DNA from: an uncultured Ruegeria sp.
Lineage (GTDB): Bacteria; Pseudomonadota; Alphaproteobacteria; Rhodobacterales; Rhodobacteraceae
Assembly: GCF_947497005.1 (NCBI RefSeq)
Contig: NZ_CANMFF010000010.1
Location: forward strand, 1 to 64,000
DNA: 64,000 nucleotides
Direction: 5' to 3'
The notes under the pieces are model-generated. The model worked only from the letters and a program-made list of their open reading frames with translations. It did not search any database and was not told where the DNA came from. A program made the position numbers and the translations under genes. This document shows, one piece after another, positions 36,100 through 45,131 of this stretch (positions within the stretch are counted from its first letter, which is position 1; each line of letters begins with the position of its first letter).

Positions 36100-36118
36100 G
36101 GCCAGATCGTTGCTGGCC
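36100..36118. promoter_or_regulatory. Inverted repeat in the divergent promoter of the nine-gene operon
   Basis: GGCCAG (36100-36105) and CTGGCC (36113-36118) are perfectly inverted with a seven-base spacer, 22 bases before the class V aminotransferase start. Dyads of about this size are typical of LuxR-type binding sites, and a LuxR-type gene starts at 36226. Confidence 0.4.
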
Positions 36119-36225
36119 ATCGATTCGACGGTAGAAGCAAACTGTCAGGTCGGTCCATCATCCCAAAGGATGACGAGGCCGCAGAAAATCTTGTAATTCA
36201 AACCCCTGTAAAGCTATGGTTTTAC

Positions 36226-37059
36226 ATGCCAAGAGATGCCTCAACAACATTGCGAACGCCCCAGATCGAAGGCGCGCTTTTTGCATCGATGATTTCGCTT
36301 ATTGGCTCGGATCGTTTTTTTGACGGCCTTGCGAGTATTCTGGGCGAGGCATTGCCATTCAAATGGGTTCACATCTTTCAATACTCCAAAGACACGGCCC
36401 CCGTGGCCCTGAGCAATCACCCGCGTGATGTCGCGTACAAACGAGGCTTTGAGAACTATCTGAACTTCACTTATGTCATCAACCCGACTTATCGGGCCTT
36501 TCAACACGGGGCCAATTCCGGCGTTTTTCTAATCTCGGATTTCATCCCGGAAGGCTATGATGATATCATCGGGTCCACCGATTTTGAGATCCGCATCGAA
36601 GACAGCGAATCGATTGGTTATCGTACTCCCGGCTGGCCCAAAAACATGACGGAATTTATTGTCCTGATCAATCTTCCCAATGGGACAGCGATCGACTTCA
36701 CATTCCTGACCGAGATGGACGGAACACTTCACAAAGATCACGAAAAGCGATTGCAGGACTGCTTTCCGATATTGGATGCGGTTATGAATAAGCAGTTTGA
36801 GATTTGTCCCCAGAGCTTTGAGCATCATGCGCGCCCGGGTCAGGAAGAGCGTTTCCAGGACTTTGGTGGCGACGCTCTGACCGACCGAGAACGCGAAGTT
36901 GTTCAGCTGATACTTGTCGGCCACAACAGCAATTCGATTGCGTTGAAACTTTGTGTCTCACTGTCGACGGTCAAAACCCACCGACGCAATATCTACAGCA
37001 AGTTGCAGATATCTTCTCAGGCGGAGTTGTTCAGCTTGTTTCTATTGCATCTACAATAA
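36226..37059 (+). CDS. LuxR-family transcriptional regulator
   Basis: This 277-residue protein ends in a LuxR helix-turn-helix (about 215-277): LTDREREVVQLILVGHNSNSIA, then LSTVKTHRRNIYSKL. The N-terminal 200 residues look like a sensor domain but lack the clear conserved Trp/Tyr/Asp pattern of acyl-homoserine-lactone binding, so a metabolite sensor is more likely. It is divergent from the nine-gene operon and probably controls it through the dyad at 36100. Many alphaproteobacterial catabolic operons use such solo LuxR regulators. Confidence 0.8.
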   Translation: MPRDASTTLRTPQIEGALFASMISLIGSDRFFDGLASILGEALPFKWVHIFQYSKDTAPVALSNHPRDVAYKRGFENYLNFTYVINPTYRAFQHGANSGVFLISDFIPEGYDDIIGSTDFEIRIEDSESIGYRTPGWPKNMTEFIVLINLPNGTAIDFTFLTEMDGTLHKDHEKRLQDCFPILDAVMNKQFEICPQSFEHHARPGQEERFQDFGGDALTDREREVVQLILVGHNSNSIALKLCVSLSTVKTHRRNIYSKLQISSQAELFSLFLLHLQ

Positions 37060-37286
37060 CAGGTTCCTGAATCCAGAAAGCAGCCAGCAGTGCAGCCCTT
37101 TGCCGCCCGCCGCACAACCCCTTGAGCGGACGATGTTGCAAATCGGATAGAGCACTCAACTCGCCAAACACGCGGTCCACACGCCAGCGTTCGAACTCCG
37201 CCTGCCTGGCGGTAAGGGCGTCTAATACAAAATTGTAAAAAAGAGGTCGCCACGGATTACGCTTCGAGGGTTGATATTCATAACAG

Positions 37287-37917
37287 TCATCGGGGGCTCT
37301 GCTCCTGGAACAGGGTGCTGTGAGGTGCCAAGGATTTCACAAGAAGTAACACACCGCCAATGTAGTAGAGCTGGCATGGATGCAGTTGAACCGGAGCGCG
37401 ACCACCAGTTTCGAACCCAAGTTTGTGGTACACCGGACCGCACCAACGTTCTGGGAATAGACCTGAATACTGAGTGCGGCAATCCAGCGTCTGTGGCTTG
37501 GTGTTCTATCGCGGCCATAAGGTCTCGGTACCCATTATGTTACTTCGCGCCCCTGCCCGGACCGCGAGGGCGTTGACGTACCATGCCCCGACAGGTTGCG
37601 CCTCCAACGGGACAAAGGGCGCAATTTGAGCGAGCAGATCGGCTGCAGCGGCCCCGGGTGCTTCGTCAATCGGATAAGTGAGTGCCATGCCGAGCACCTG
37701 ACCCGCGCATTCTGCGACAATGGCATTTCGATATGTGAAGCCTCCGCTTTCGCGTTGCGCGCGCGATACCGATATCCAGTAGGCCTTGGCTTTTCGCGGC
37801 ACTTTGTGCCCAAATCCACGAGGGAATACTCTCACCAGAAATGTCGATGAGGCGGGCCAGTTCCTCAGCATCCCCGCGCAATACAGGGCGGATGGTGTAG
37901 CCGGGAAAGTCTTTCAT
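37287..37917 (-). pseudogene. Frameshifted GNAT acetyltransferase gene
   Basis: Four frame segments spell one GNAT protein: MKDFPGYTIRPVLRGDAEELA to about GIARA, then GGFTYRNAIVAECAGQVLGMAL to WYVNALAVRAGARS, then GYRDLMAAIEHQATDAGLP, and finally VYHKLGFETGGRAPVQLHP to a stop at 37287. Those are the N-terminal, central strand, acetyl-CoA loop and C-terminal parts in correct order. About three frameshifts inactivate it. The downstream 37060-37286 has no gene. Confidence 0.75.
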
Positions 37918-37997
37918 GACCTTTGCCTTTCAAAGGACGATTGGAGAGATACCTTTGCCCAGTTTGAAAACGGGCAAAGGCAGATTGTGGTTTCCGC

Positions 37998-38672
37998 TTA
38001 GGACGCAGGTGCGGTAACACCCTCGATTGGGCCAACGGGAAAACCGGAATCCCACTCTGTATGGTCCGTTTCGTCGATTTGATCGTAATAGGAATGGCGC
38101 CAGGCCGATGAAGCTCCCGTGCGGGCCGATGAAGCTTGTTTTTTCACCGGAATATCGATGGACAGGCGCACGCCATAGCCCTCGGTCATGCCAAGAAGCG
38201 TTTGAGACATTTCGCTACCGACGTGCGCGTAGATGCCGGTGCCACCGGTGATCATGCGCGGCGCTTCAACGTCGATATCGGCCAGTTCGGTTCCTTGGTT
38301 GACCAGGATTTCGCCGCTATCGAATTCGAACACCTGGCGGGTGATGACCATCGCCCCGGTCAGTGTGCGTGCGCCGTCGCCGACAAAGAAACCATCACAG
38401 GTCCAGCGGCCAATCACCTTATCTGGAAACGCCGCGCTGCCATCGGCAAGCGTGCCTTCGGCGCCGTCATCAAGTGTACCGTCTTCGTAGATGTACCCTT
38501 CGGTGATGAAAGCGTTGCCGTAGGCGGGCATGCCATCGTCAAACACGGGCTCTGACGCGAAAACAAAACGCGTCAGGTCTTCGGCGACATCGAAGGACAT
38601 CGGGGCACCGTCGGCCGTCGCGATGCTGGCAGATGCCAGCATGGCCAGAGCAGGGAGTGTGGATTTGAACAT
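37998..38672 (-). CDS. Exported protein of unknown function, possible allene-oxide-cyclase-like barrel
   Basis: This 224-residue protein has a signal peptide (MFKSTLPALAMLASASIATA). The mature part contains GRWTCDGFFVGDGARTLTG, a VITRQVFEF strand and ITGGTGIYAHVGSEMSQTLLG, a pattern seen in dirigent and allene-oxide-cyclase-like barrel proteins, where ITGGTG-x-Y precedes the last strands. It would be periplasmic or secreted. It lies 80 bases before the broken acetyltransferase on the same strand and 114 bases after the homocysteine methyltransferase gene. No catalytic residues can be assigned, so function stays open. Confidence 0.6.
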   Translation of the reverse strand: MFKSTLPALAMLASASIATADGAPMSFDVAEDLTRFVFASEPVFDDGMPAYGNAFITEGYIYEDGTLDDGAEGTLADGSAAFPDKVIGRWTCDGFFVGDGARTLTGAMVITRQVFEFDSGEILVNQGTELADIDVEAPRMITGGTGIYAHVGSEMSQTLLGMTEGYGVRLSIDIPVKKQASSARTGASSAWRHSYYDQIDETDHTEWDSGFPVGPIEGVTAPAS

Positions 38673-38786
38673 TGGTTTTATCCTTTGAGGCAGGGTTGGA
38701 TTTGGATCAGGGGTACAGTGCGCGAGGAGCAGGCCCCGAACGCGACTGTTGGTTTAGGGGCGCCTGGGCGTCCGGAATGGCGGGTG

Positions 38787-39719
38787 TCAGGTGGTGGTCG
38801 CCTGGCAAATCGCGGCGATGTGGCGGTGGTCGGTGCCGCAGCATCCACCCATAACGGTGAGATGTGGCAGAAGGGCAGACAACCCGGAATAGAGTTGCCC
38901 AAGTTCCACGGGATCGCCGTCATCGAGCGTGTCAGACGTATCTAGTTCTGCGTGGCTCATCCGCGACGCGTTCGCCCGGAGCCCCATGATCCGCTTGGTC
39001 CAGTCACCGTGCAACACGTGCGCAAAGTGATCGGGATGGGCGCAGTTGATCATGTAATACGCCGGGTAATCGTCTGTCGCCTCATCGACGGCGCGGATTG
39101 CGTCCGCCAGGGTCTCTCCTGAAGGCAATCGCCCATCGATCTCGACGGTGAAGGCAATCGCGACCGGCATACTTTTCGTTTTCGCCGCGCTGGCGATCCC
39201 AATGGCCTCATCAGAGTAGGTCATTGTGATGGCAGACACCATGTCAGCACCAAATTCGTCGAACCAGCCAATCTGGGCGGCGTGATAGGTTTCTGCCTGT
39301 GCCGCCTTCATGACGCGAGCGGGGGCATAGCCGTCATCCTGGGGGCCTATGACACCATTGATGACAAAGGGGCATTGATCCGTCTCGAAGCGGTCGCGCA
39401 ACCGGGTCAATGTGCAGATCGCCTCGCGATGAACGGCACGCAGGCCGTCTTGGGGCATGCCTAGCTCTGCCGCCCATCGAGCGCTGGCGCGCCATGTCGG
39501 CGTATCCATAACGAAGCCGCGCTTCGCATCGACGGCGATCTTGGCGAACCGCTCCATATAGGCGTCCATTGCAGCGAGGCCGTCGTCGGATTCGAGCGCC
39601 TTGAATGCTGCGAACAGCGGCAGGTCGATCCCATTGTGGAAAATGAGGGTCGTCTCCAAGCCCCCGTCGGTGATCATTTGTTGTCCGGCAAGTTGGGGCA
39701 GTACGTTGCGATATTTCAT
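38787..39719 (-). CDS. Homocysteine S-methyltransferase family protein
   Basis: This 310-residue protein fits the zinc-dependent homocysteine S-methyltransferase family: DGGLETTLIFH at the N-terminus, MINCAHPDHF (Cys226) and the pair in GGCCGTDHRHI (Cys293, Cys294), which together bind zinc and activate the thiol. It transfers a methyl group from a donor such as S-methylmethionine or a betaine to homocysteine or a related thiol. The ATG at 39719 has GAAAGGAC upstream and replaces an earlier in-frame start. It is divergent from the winged-helix/TPR regulator gene 121 bases away, which may control it. Confidence 0.88.
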   Translation of the reverse strand: MKYRNVLPQLAGQQMITDGGLETTLIFHNGIDLPLFAAFKALESDDGLAAMDAYMERFAKIAVDAKRGFVMDTPTWRASARWAAELGMPQDGLRAVHREAICTLTRLRDRFETDQCPFVINGVIGPQDDGYAPARVMKAAQAETYHAAQIGWFDEFGADMVSAITMTYSDEAIGIASAAKTKSMPVAIAFTVEIDGRLPSGETLADAIRAVDEATDDYPAYYMINCAHPDHFAHVLHGDWTKRIMGLRANASRMSHAELDTSDTLDDGDPVELGQLYSGLSALLPHLTVMGGCCGTDHRHIAAICQATTT

Positions 39720-39840
39720 GGTCTGTCCTTTCGTGTTCAAGGAAGACCTAAGGGACCAGCGATAAGAGCGCTTGAGACAGATCTGAGAAGAGTCTGAGGT
39801 TTTGCCGAGCTTTCCTCAAAACGTGTTTTTCGCTAGCGTG

Positions 39841-41424
39841 ATGCAGATGCAGATCACGATTTCAGATGCCCGGATTGACTTTGATCAGATGACCGCTGCG
39901 CAAGGCGACGATGTGCGCCGCCTGACGCGACAGACAGCTGGCATTCTGCGCGCCTTGGTCGAGGCCGATGGCCAAATAGTGAGTAAGGACGATCTGATCT
40001 CGCAGGTCTGGGATGGTCGGATCATCACCGACGCCACCCTGTCAACTGCAGTGAAGGAAGCGCGGAAGGCGGTCGGCGACACGGGCAATGAACAGCGGAT
40101 CATAGAAACGGTTCATGGCGTCGGGTTTCGGCTTTCCGTCGGAGTTGCTCGAAGCCCGGCCAAACCGGCCCAAGTGGCAAAAGAACCGGTGATACTTGTT
40201 CTTCCTTTCCGCAGCCTCAGCGCCGCAGACGAAGACAAGCAAATTGCCGATGGGTTCAGTGAAGAAGTTACCGCGAACCTTACCCGGTTCCGCAACTTGC
40301 GGGTTCTGTCGCACCTGACAGCGCATCACATCCAGGCATCCGGGATGGACCAATCGGAGATCGCGGGGTCCTACGATGTCGATTTCGTGGTCGAAGGCAG
40401 CCTGCGCAGATCGCCGCAACGCCTTCGGGTTACGGTTCAGGTCACCGATGTCTCGACCGGCGAGATTGCTCTGATGGAGCAGTTTGATCGTCCTGGAAAG
40501 ATTCAGGACATGTTTGATATTCAAGACGAGATCGGGCTTCTGACGGCTGGTCGTGTGGCGTCTCAGCATGGCGATCTCGGCACCCGCATCCGACAGCGCG
40601 CGCTTGGAGGACAGGCGCAAACTTGGGATGTGTATGCAGCCGTCGCCCAATTCTATGAGTTCTACAGGACATATGACCCGCGGCTTCACCTCGAGCTCAG
40701 AGACCGGCTACCAACATTGCTGGAAGCCGATCCGAAAGCGTCCGATGGCTGGGCAGCCTATGCGCTCCTTCTTTTGGAGGAAAAGCGGTACCACCTGAAC
40801 GAACGGTCCGACGTCGACGCCCCGCAACTTGCGCTTGCCGCGGCGCGACGCTGCGTCGAGTGTGACCCACAGAGCGGTTTCGCGCGCATGGCGCTGGCGC
40901 TTTGCCAGTTCCACACCGGTGATCTGTCCGGATTCCGCGAAACCTCTCGAATAGCCCTGAACCTCAATTCTGGCCATGCAGATATTCTTGCAGAAATAGG
41001 CCACTGTCATGCCTTTCTGGGTGAATTCGATCGAGCTATACCGTTACTTGATCAAGCAATAGACCTCAGCCCTATTCATCCGGGCTGGTACCACTACGCC
41101 CATGCCTGGCGTTTAGCGCTCGGGGATTTTTGGCAGGCTGCGCTTCTTGAAATCGAGAAGGTTCCGATGCCTGGCTTCCCTTGGTACCACGCGCATCAGG
41201 TGTGGTTTCACGCTGAGCTTGGGAATCTTGATGCTGCGGAAGAGGCTCGTCTGGCCCTTCTGAATATTCTCCCGAACTTCGAGGCGGACATACCGAATGA
41301 GATGGTTTTCAACTATTTTACCGGTCCTCTGGTGCAGAAAGCGTTTGATGGCTGGAAGAAGGCGGGACTGGTCGTCAGCTTACCGCTCCAAATGAAGGAT
41401 TTGCCCAGACCGCAAGAGGACTGA
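39841..41424 (+). CDS. Winged-helix transcriptional regulator with TolB/FlgO-like and TPR domains
   Basis: This protein of about 527 residues starts with an OmpR/CadC-type DNA-binding winged helix (about 1-95: LTRQTAGILRALVEADGQIVSK, then ETVHGVGFRL). It continues with a domain seen beside such helices in adenylate-cyclase-like regulators (VILVLPFRSLSAADEDKQIADG, FVVEGSLRRSPQRLRVTVQV), and ends with TPR-like helical repeats (about 230-500). No membrane segment is visible, so it is cytoplasmic. A start 13 codons earlier (39802) is possible; neither has a strong ribosome binding site. It is divergent from the homocysteine methyltransferase gene, and its 3' end overlaps the convergent permease gene by 50 bases. 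Confidence 0.8.
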   Translation: MQMQITISDARIDFDQMTAAQGDDVRRLTRQTAGILRALVEADGQIVSKDDLISQVWDGRIITDATLSTAVKEARKAVGDTGNEQRIIETVHGVGFRLSVGVARSPAKPAQVAKEPVILVLPFRSLSAADEDKQIADGFSEEVTANLTRFRNLRVLSHLTAHHIQASGMDQSEIAGSYDVDFVVEGSLRRSPQRLRVTVQVTDVSTGEIALMEQFDRPGKIQDMFDIQDEIGLLTAGRVASQHGDLGTRIRQRALGGQAQTWDVYAAVAQFYEFYRTYDPRLHLELRDRLPTLLEADPKASDGWAAYALLLLEEKRYHLNERSDVDAPQLALAAARRCVECDPQSGFARMALALCQFHTGDLSGFRETSRIALNLNSGHADILAEIGHCHAFLGEFDRAIPLLDQAIDLSPIHPGWYHYAHAWRLALGDFWQAALLEIEKVPMPGFPWYHAHQVWFHAELGNLDAAEEARLALLNILPNFEADIPNEMVFNYFTGPLVQKAFDGWKKAGLVVSLPLQMKDLPRPQED

Positions 41425-42394
41425 GCAGAATTGCCAGCGAAAGGCTCGTGTACCCGCCAAACTCGATGAGAATGGCGCCGACAAGTCCTCCAAATGCGAA
41501 ACCAACGAGATAAAGCGCCATCGCTTGGGGTGCCCTTGCTCCTTGTGACGTCAGATACAAAGGAAAGAACAGGAACAGAAAAAAGCCGTTGGCGATAATG
41601 CTGAGACCGACGAATACCGGTGCAGCGAAGGCGTAGCTTGCCGCGCCGGTCAAAGCTGCAGCGATCAGTGCAACAACTCGAACCCATCGCCATAGGTTTT
41701 CTGGAAGCCTTCCGGCCAGAGTGGAACCAACTGCGCCAGAAAGAAGGCTGAGCAGTAGCCAGATGGCCAATCCACTTTCTGCGTCGAGAGTCTGTCCATA
41801 GAGTTCGAGAAAACTCCAGTACGCTCCCATCATGACAAAGAAGGGAAAATATCCAAACGGAAGCCCGGTAAAGAGTTTCGTGGCCGCGAGGCCGGTTGCT
41901 GAAGAGGCAGTCGTTGACCCCGTAAACAGCAAGAGAATCGAAACAAGCGCCAGTATAGACAGCGTAGTTAGTCTGACGGCAGGAACCACCAAGTAAACAA
42001 CCAATGATACAGCAAGCCCAATCGCGAGCGCGACGCTGACAGCTTCCAACAGGTCAATTCCTGTGGGCAAAGAACCCAGTGCTTGTCGCGTGACCACACC
42101 CAAAGCGAGCCCCAAGAGGAGGCAGGTAGTGGCGAGGAAGAAAATTGATGTCGATGTACTGACCGCGAGGAGGGCAAATGCCACGGGGACAACGATGCGT
42201 GCCGGGACCAAGAGCTGATGCCTGATCGGGACGGCACAAGCCAATGAGGTCGTCAATAACACAAGGCTCCCGAGCCCGCCTGCCAAACCGTCAGACACGT
42301 TCGGACAAGATGCGAGTTCCGCAAGCCAAAGTGGCATTGTATTGATGATTACAGCACCCAACGAGATGGGTACTGAGACGAACAAACGTGTCAT
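41375..42394 (-). CDS. MFS-like membrane transporter
   Basis: This 339-residue protein is strongly hydrophobic with about ten membrane segments. Features include a first segment with PISLGAVIINTMPLWL, a middle loop FTGLPFGYFPFFVMMGAYW and a late NGFFLFLFFPLYL. The layout resembles a short major facilitator, but no signature loop is clear and the length is below the usual 400 residues. The substrate is unknown. It ends 50 bases inside the convergent regulator gene. Two hairpins lie upstream of its start (42469-42530). Confidence 0.6.
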   Translation of the reverse strand: MTRLFVSVPISLGAVIINTMPLWLAELASCPNVSDGLAGGLGSLVLLTTSLACAVPIRHQLLVPARIVVPVAFALLAVSTSTSIFFLATTCLLLGLALGVVTRQALGSLPTGIDLLEAVSVALAIGLAVSLVVYLVVPAVRLTTLSILALVSILLLFTGSTTASSATGLAATKLFTGLPFGYFPFFVMMGAYWSFLELYGQTLDAESGLAIWLLLSLLSGAVGSTLAGRLPENLWRWVRVVALIAAALTGAASYAFAAPVFVGLSIIANGFFLFLFFPLYLTSQGARAPQAMALYLVGFAFGGLVGAILIEFGGYTSLSLAILLSPLAVWANPSFGAVS

Positions 42395-42468
42395 GGTATC
42401 AGATTAAGACAATCACTGAGCTCCCCGCCACGCGAAAATGAACAAAACCAGGATGTTTAAACGAATGG

Positions 42469-42530
42469 TTGCGACAAATCGCAATGCAGCTTTCCACAAG
42501 CGGTTGTTGAACCAACAACGCAAGCTTGTA
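42469..42530. promoter_or_regulatory. Two adjacent hairpins between the sulfatase and MFS-like genes
   Basis: TTGCGA-caaa-TCGCAA (42469-42484) is a perfect dyad. ACAAGC and GTTGTTG (42497-42509) pair with CAACAAC and GCTTGT (42513-42530) around a three-base loop, giving a long stem with one internal bulge. They may end the sulfatase transcript or act as an operator for the MFS-like gene. No T run is seen. Confidence 0.45.
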
Positions 42531-42563
42531 CGCAAACGACTCGAAGGTTGTGCTGCCTTAGCT

Positions 42564-44195
42564 TTAACCGTCGGCCGCTTCAATATTCCATGCCCTAAGT
42601 AGCTTTGGAAGCGCCTTGTTCCAATCCAGAACGCCCACGCTTTCTGCCCAAGACTCGTACTGGCGGATCAGATTGTTTTCCAACGCAGGATTTCGACCTG
42701 CAAGGTTTGTCAGCTCAGTGCGATCGGCCTCAATGTCGTACAACTCCCACGCCAGATCATGCAGACGGACCAGCTTGAATTGACCCAAACGAATTGCTGC
42801 GTTTCCTTCATGCTCCCAAAAGATGGGCTGTTCGCGTCGCCATTCCCTTCCACGAAACAGATCAAGCAAGGATTCTCCCTGGAGTGGTTGAATTTCATGC
42901 CCTCCCACTTCGGTCTGATAGGTCGCGCCAGTTGCCTTAAGGATAGTGGGAAGGATATCGACCACGTGACACGGAGCATGCGCGATGCTGCGCGGCTCGA
43001 AGCCCTTTGGCCAATGCGCGACCAGCGGCGTAGAGATGCCACCCTCATGAACATAGTGTTTAAACAGCCGGAACGGAGCGTTGGACACATTGGCCCAAGG
43101 CTTGTCGTAGCTCTGAAAGGTCTGTGCATCGCCTGGCCGCAGGTCTGCGACATTGCCCATGGTGATTTTTCGGCCGTCATGAGTGTGGTCGGGATAAAAT
43201 TGCGCCCAACCATCTTCGGCCATGAATTCAGCGCAGCCGCCATTGTCGGACAGGAACATGATCAACGTGTTGTCGAACTGACCAAGCCGTTTCAAAGATG
43301 TGATCAGCGCGCCGATAGATTGATCCATACGGTCGACCATAGCAGCATAGGTGGCCATCTTGCTGGTTTCCCAATCTTGGTTCTTCTCATCTGTCCACGC
43401 ATGAACCGATCCGTCGCGTGGAGAGATATCCCACACGTGTTGAAAAACGCCCTGACCGTTCATCTCTTCATGGCGCGCAGTTCGGACATAATCCCAGCCC
43501 TTGGAATAGACGCCATCGTAACGGGCAATGTCTTCGGGAAGGGCATGGAGGGGCCAGTGAGGTGCGGTGTGGGCTAGGTAAAGAAAGAACGGCTTTTCTT
43601 CGGTGACCGCGCCCTCAATCATCCCAATTGCCTTTTGGGTGATGGCGTCGGTGAAATAGAAATCGTCCGGGATGGTTTCGACCCTACTGTCATCCTCAAG
43701 TATATAGTGGGGCGAAAAGAAATGAGTTGCGCCGTCCATGATCCCGTAGAACCGGTCAAAGCCACGTTGGCGCGGAGTCGGGTGCTCGACATCGCCAACG
43801 CGCCAACTGTCGACGTTACGGGCCTCGAAATCGCCGGCCACATGCCACTTGCCGGACATCAACGTCGCGTACCCGTTGGCCCTAAGATGCTCGGCAATGG
43901 TCGCGCTGTCATTGCGCAGGAAGCCTTGATAGGCGGGCGTGCCCAAATCGGCGCCCATATGACCAACGCCGGCATTGTGCGGATAAAGCCCGGTCAGCAG
44001 TGAGGCACGTGTCGGGCAGCATCGGGCACAGTTGTACATCGCCGAGAGCATCACCCCATCCTGTGCCAGAGCGTCGATGTTTGGGGTACGGATTTCTGAC
44101 CCCGTAACACCGAGATCCGCAAATCCCATATCATCAGCGAGAATGAGGATGACATTGGGCCGCTGCTTTTGGTCAGGCTCGGAAGTTGTGGGCAT
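42564..44195 (-). CDS. Type I sulfatase without signal peptide
   Basis: This sulfatase of about 543 residues has no signal peptide, so it should act in the cytoplasm. The N-terminal metal site is in LILADDMGFADLG, the formylglycine cysteine is Cys59 in CCPTRAS (Cys-x-Pro-x-Arg), MSGKWHVAGD gives the Lys and His, and MFLSDNGGCAE gives the Asp-Asn pair. The ATG at 44195 has GAGGA six bases upstream; a GTG one codon earlier is possible. It follows the TauD-type gene by nine bases, so the two are co-transcribed. A sulfate ester taken up from outside would be cut inside the cell. The need for a formylglycine-generating enzyme, not seen here, is met elsewhere. Confidence 0.92.
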   Translation of the reverse strand: MPTTSEPDQKQRPNVILILADDMGFADLGVTGSEIRTPNIDALAQDGVMLSAMYNCARCCPTRASLLTGLYPHNAGVGHMGADLGTPAYQGFLRNDSATIAEHLRANGYATLMSGKWHVAGDFEARNVDSWRVGDVEHPTPRQRGFDRFYGIMDGATHFFSPHYILEDDSRVETIPDDFYFTDAITQKAIGMIEGAVTEEKPFFLYLAHTAPHWPLHALPEDIARYDGVYSKGWDYVRTARHEEMNGQGVFQHVWDISPRDGSVHAWTDEKNQDWETSKMATYAAMVDRMDQSIGALITSLKRLGQFDNTLIMFLSDNGGCAEFMAEDGWAQFYPDHTHDGRKITMGNVADLRPGDAQTFQSYDKPWANVSNAPFRLFKHYVHEGGISTPLVAHWPKGFEPRSIAHAPCHVVDILPTILKATGATYQTEVGGHEIQPLQGESLLDLFRGREWRREQPIFWEHEGNAAIRLGQFKLVRLHDLAWELYDIEADRTELTNLAGRNPALENNLIRQYESWAESVGVLDWNKALPKLLRAWNIEAADG

Positions 44196-44204
44196 CACGG
44201 ATCC

Positions 44205-45041
44205 TCAAGCAGTAATATTATGTGAGAGCGGACCCCCCTCGACGGTGACACGATGCATCAACCGGCGAAAGCCGTGGTAATCATTGATGGCCTTGTGCCA
44301 CGTCGCACGGTTGTCCCACATGGTGATATCGCCGACCTTCCAGCGCACTCGGCATTGGAATTCAGGCTGCTGGCAATGTGCGTAAAGCATCGTCAGGATG
44401 GCCTCGGATTCCTGGCTGTCCAACTCTTCGATTTTTGTGGTGAACACGGGGTTCACAAACAGACCGCGCCGCCCGCTGAAGGGGTGCGTAATGACAACAG
44501 GATGTCGGGTGTCCTGAGTTGCGGCTTCCGCATTGCCCAAGCGGCCGCTTTTGACCGCTTCGCTATCCATTACGGCAGCACCAAATACATGGCGTGACGA
44601 ATGGATTGCTGTCAGCCCGTCGAGAAACTCTCGCATTGGCGCGGACAGAGCCTCGTAAGCTGCCCCCATCGATACAAACAGCGTGTCGCCTCCAAAGGGC
44701 GGCATTTCGATCGCATGTAGAATTGACCCCATGGCTGGCTCTGCGTCATAGGAGTGGTCCGTGTGCCATCCCTCTCCGACGGCCTCTTTCTGATCGCTTT
44801 CCTTGAGAACTGTGGCGATTTCGGGATACTCATCAACTGGCTTGAAGAACCGGTTGACGTTGATCGGCCCAAAGCGGCGGGCAAATGCCAGATGGTCTTT
44901 CGGTCCAACGTTTTGCCCCCTCAGCACAATCACCGAGTATTTCGAAAAAGCGGCCTGAATTTCATCAAAATCTTCTTCCTGCCGTATATCCGCATCAAAG
45001 ATTTCAGCGCCCAAACTGCCTGTCAGTGGTAAAATTTCCAT
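44205..45041 (-). CDS. TauD/TfdA-family 2-oxoglutarate dioxygenase
   Basis: This 278-residue enzyme has the TauD iron site: HTDH (His93, Asp95) and distal His249 in WDNRATWHKA, with Arg260 in HGFRRLMHR placed to bind 2-oxoglutarate. VGEGWHTDHSYD and GGDTLFVS are typical of the group. Members release sulfite from taurine, cleave alkyl sulfates (AtsK), or hydroxylate carboxylates. Co-transcription with a sulfatase supports a sulfated or sulfonated substrate, but the order of reactions is unknown. It is the first gene of the operon and divergent from a LysR gene. Confidence 0.9.
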   Translation of the reverse strand: MEILPLTGSLGAEIFDADIRQEEDFDEIQAAFSKYSVIVLRGQNVGPKDHLAFARRFGPINVNRFFKPVDEYPEIATVLKESDQKEAVGEGWHTDHSYDAEPAMGSILHAIEMPPFGGDTLFVSMGAAYEALSAPMREFLDGLTAIHSSRHVFGAAVMDSEAVKSGRLGNAEAATQDTRHPVVITHPFSGRRGLFVNPVFTTKIEELDSQESEAILTMLYAHCQQPEFQCRVRWKVGDITMWDNRATWHKAINDYHGFRRLMHRVTVEGGPLSHNITA

Positions 45042-45082
45042 GTCGGATTCCTCAACTGTTCTCGTTCAGGTTAAAGGGTCTC

Positions 45083-45111
45083 GAAGCATCGAAAAAACTG
45101 ATTTATGCTTC
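45083..45111. promoter_or_regulatory. Inverted repeat in the TauD-LysR divergent promoter
   Basis: GAAGCAT (45083-45089) and ATGCTTC (45105-45111) are perfectly inverted with a 15-base spacer, in the 90-base gap between divergent genes. The size fits a LysR dimer site. Confidence 0.5.
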
Positions 45112-45131
45112 ACTAAAAAGAGATTTTATTG

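Noticed and set aside
42759..43577. 272-codon open frame on the plus strand
   Set aside because: It lies wholly inside the sulfatase gene on the other strand, whose motifs are intact.
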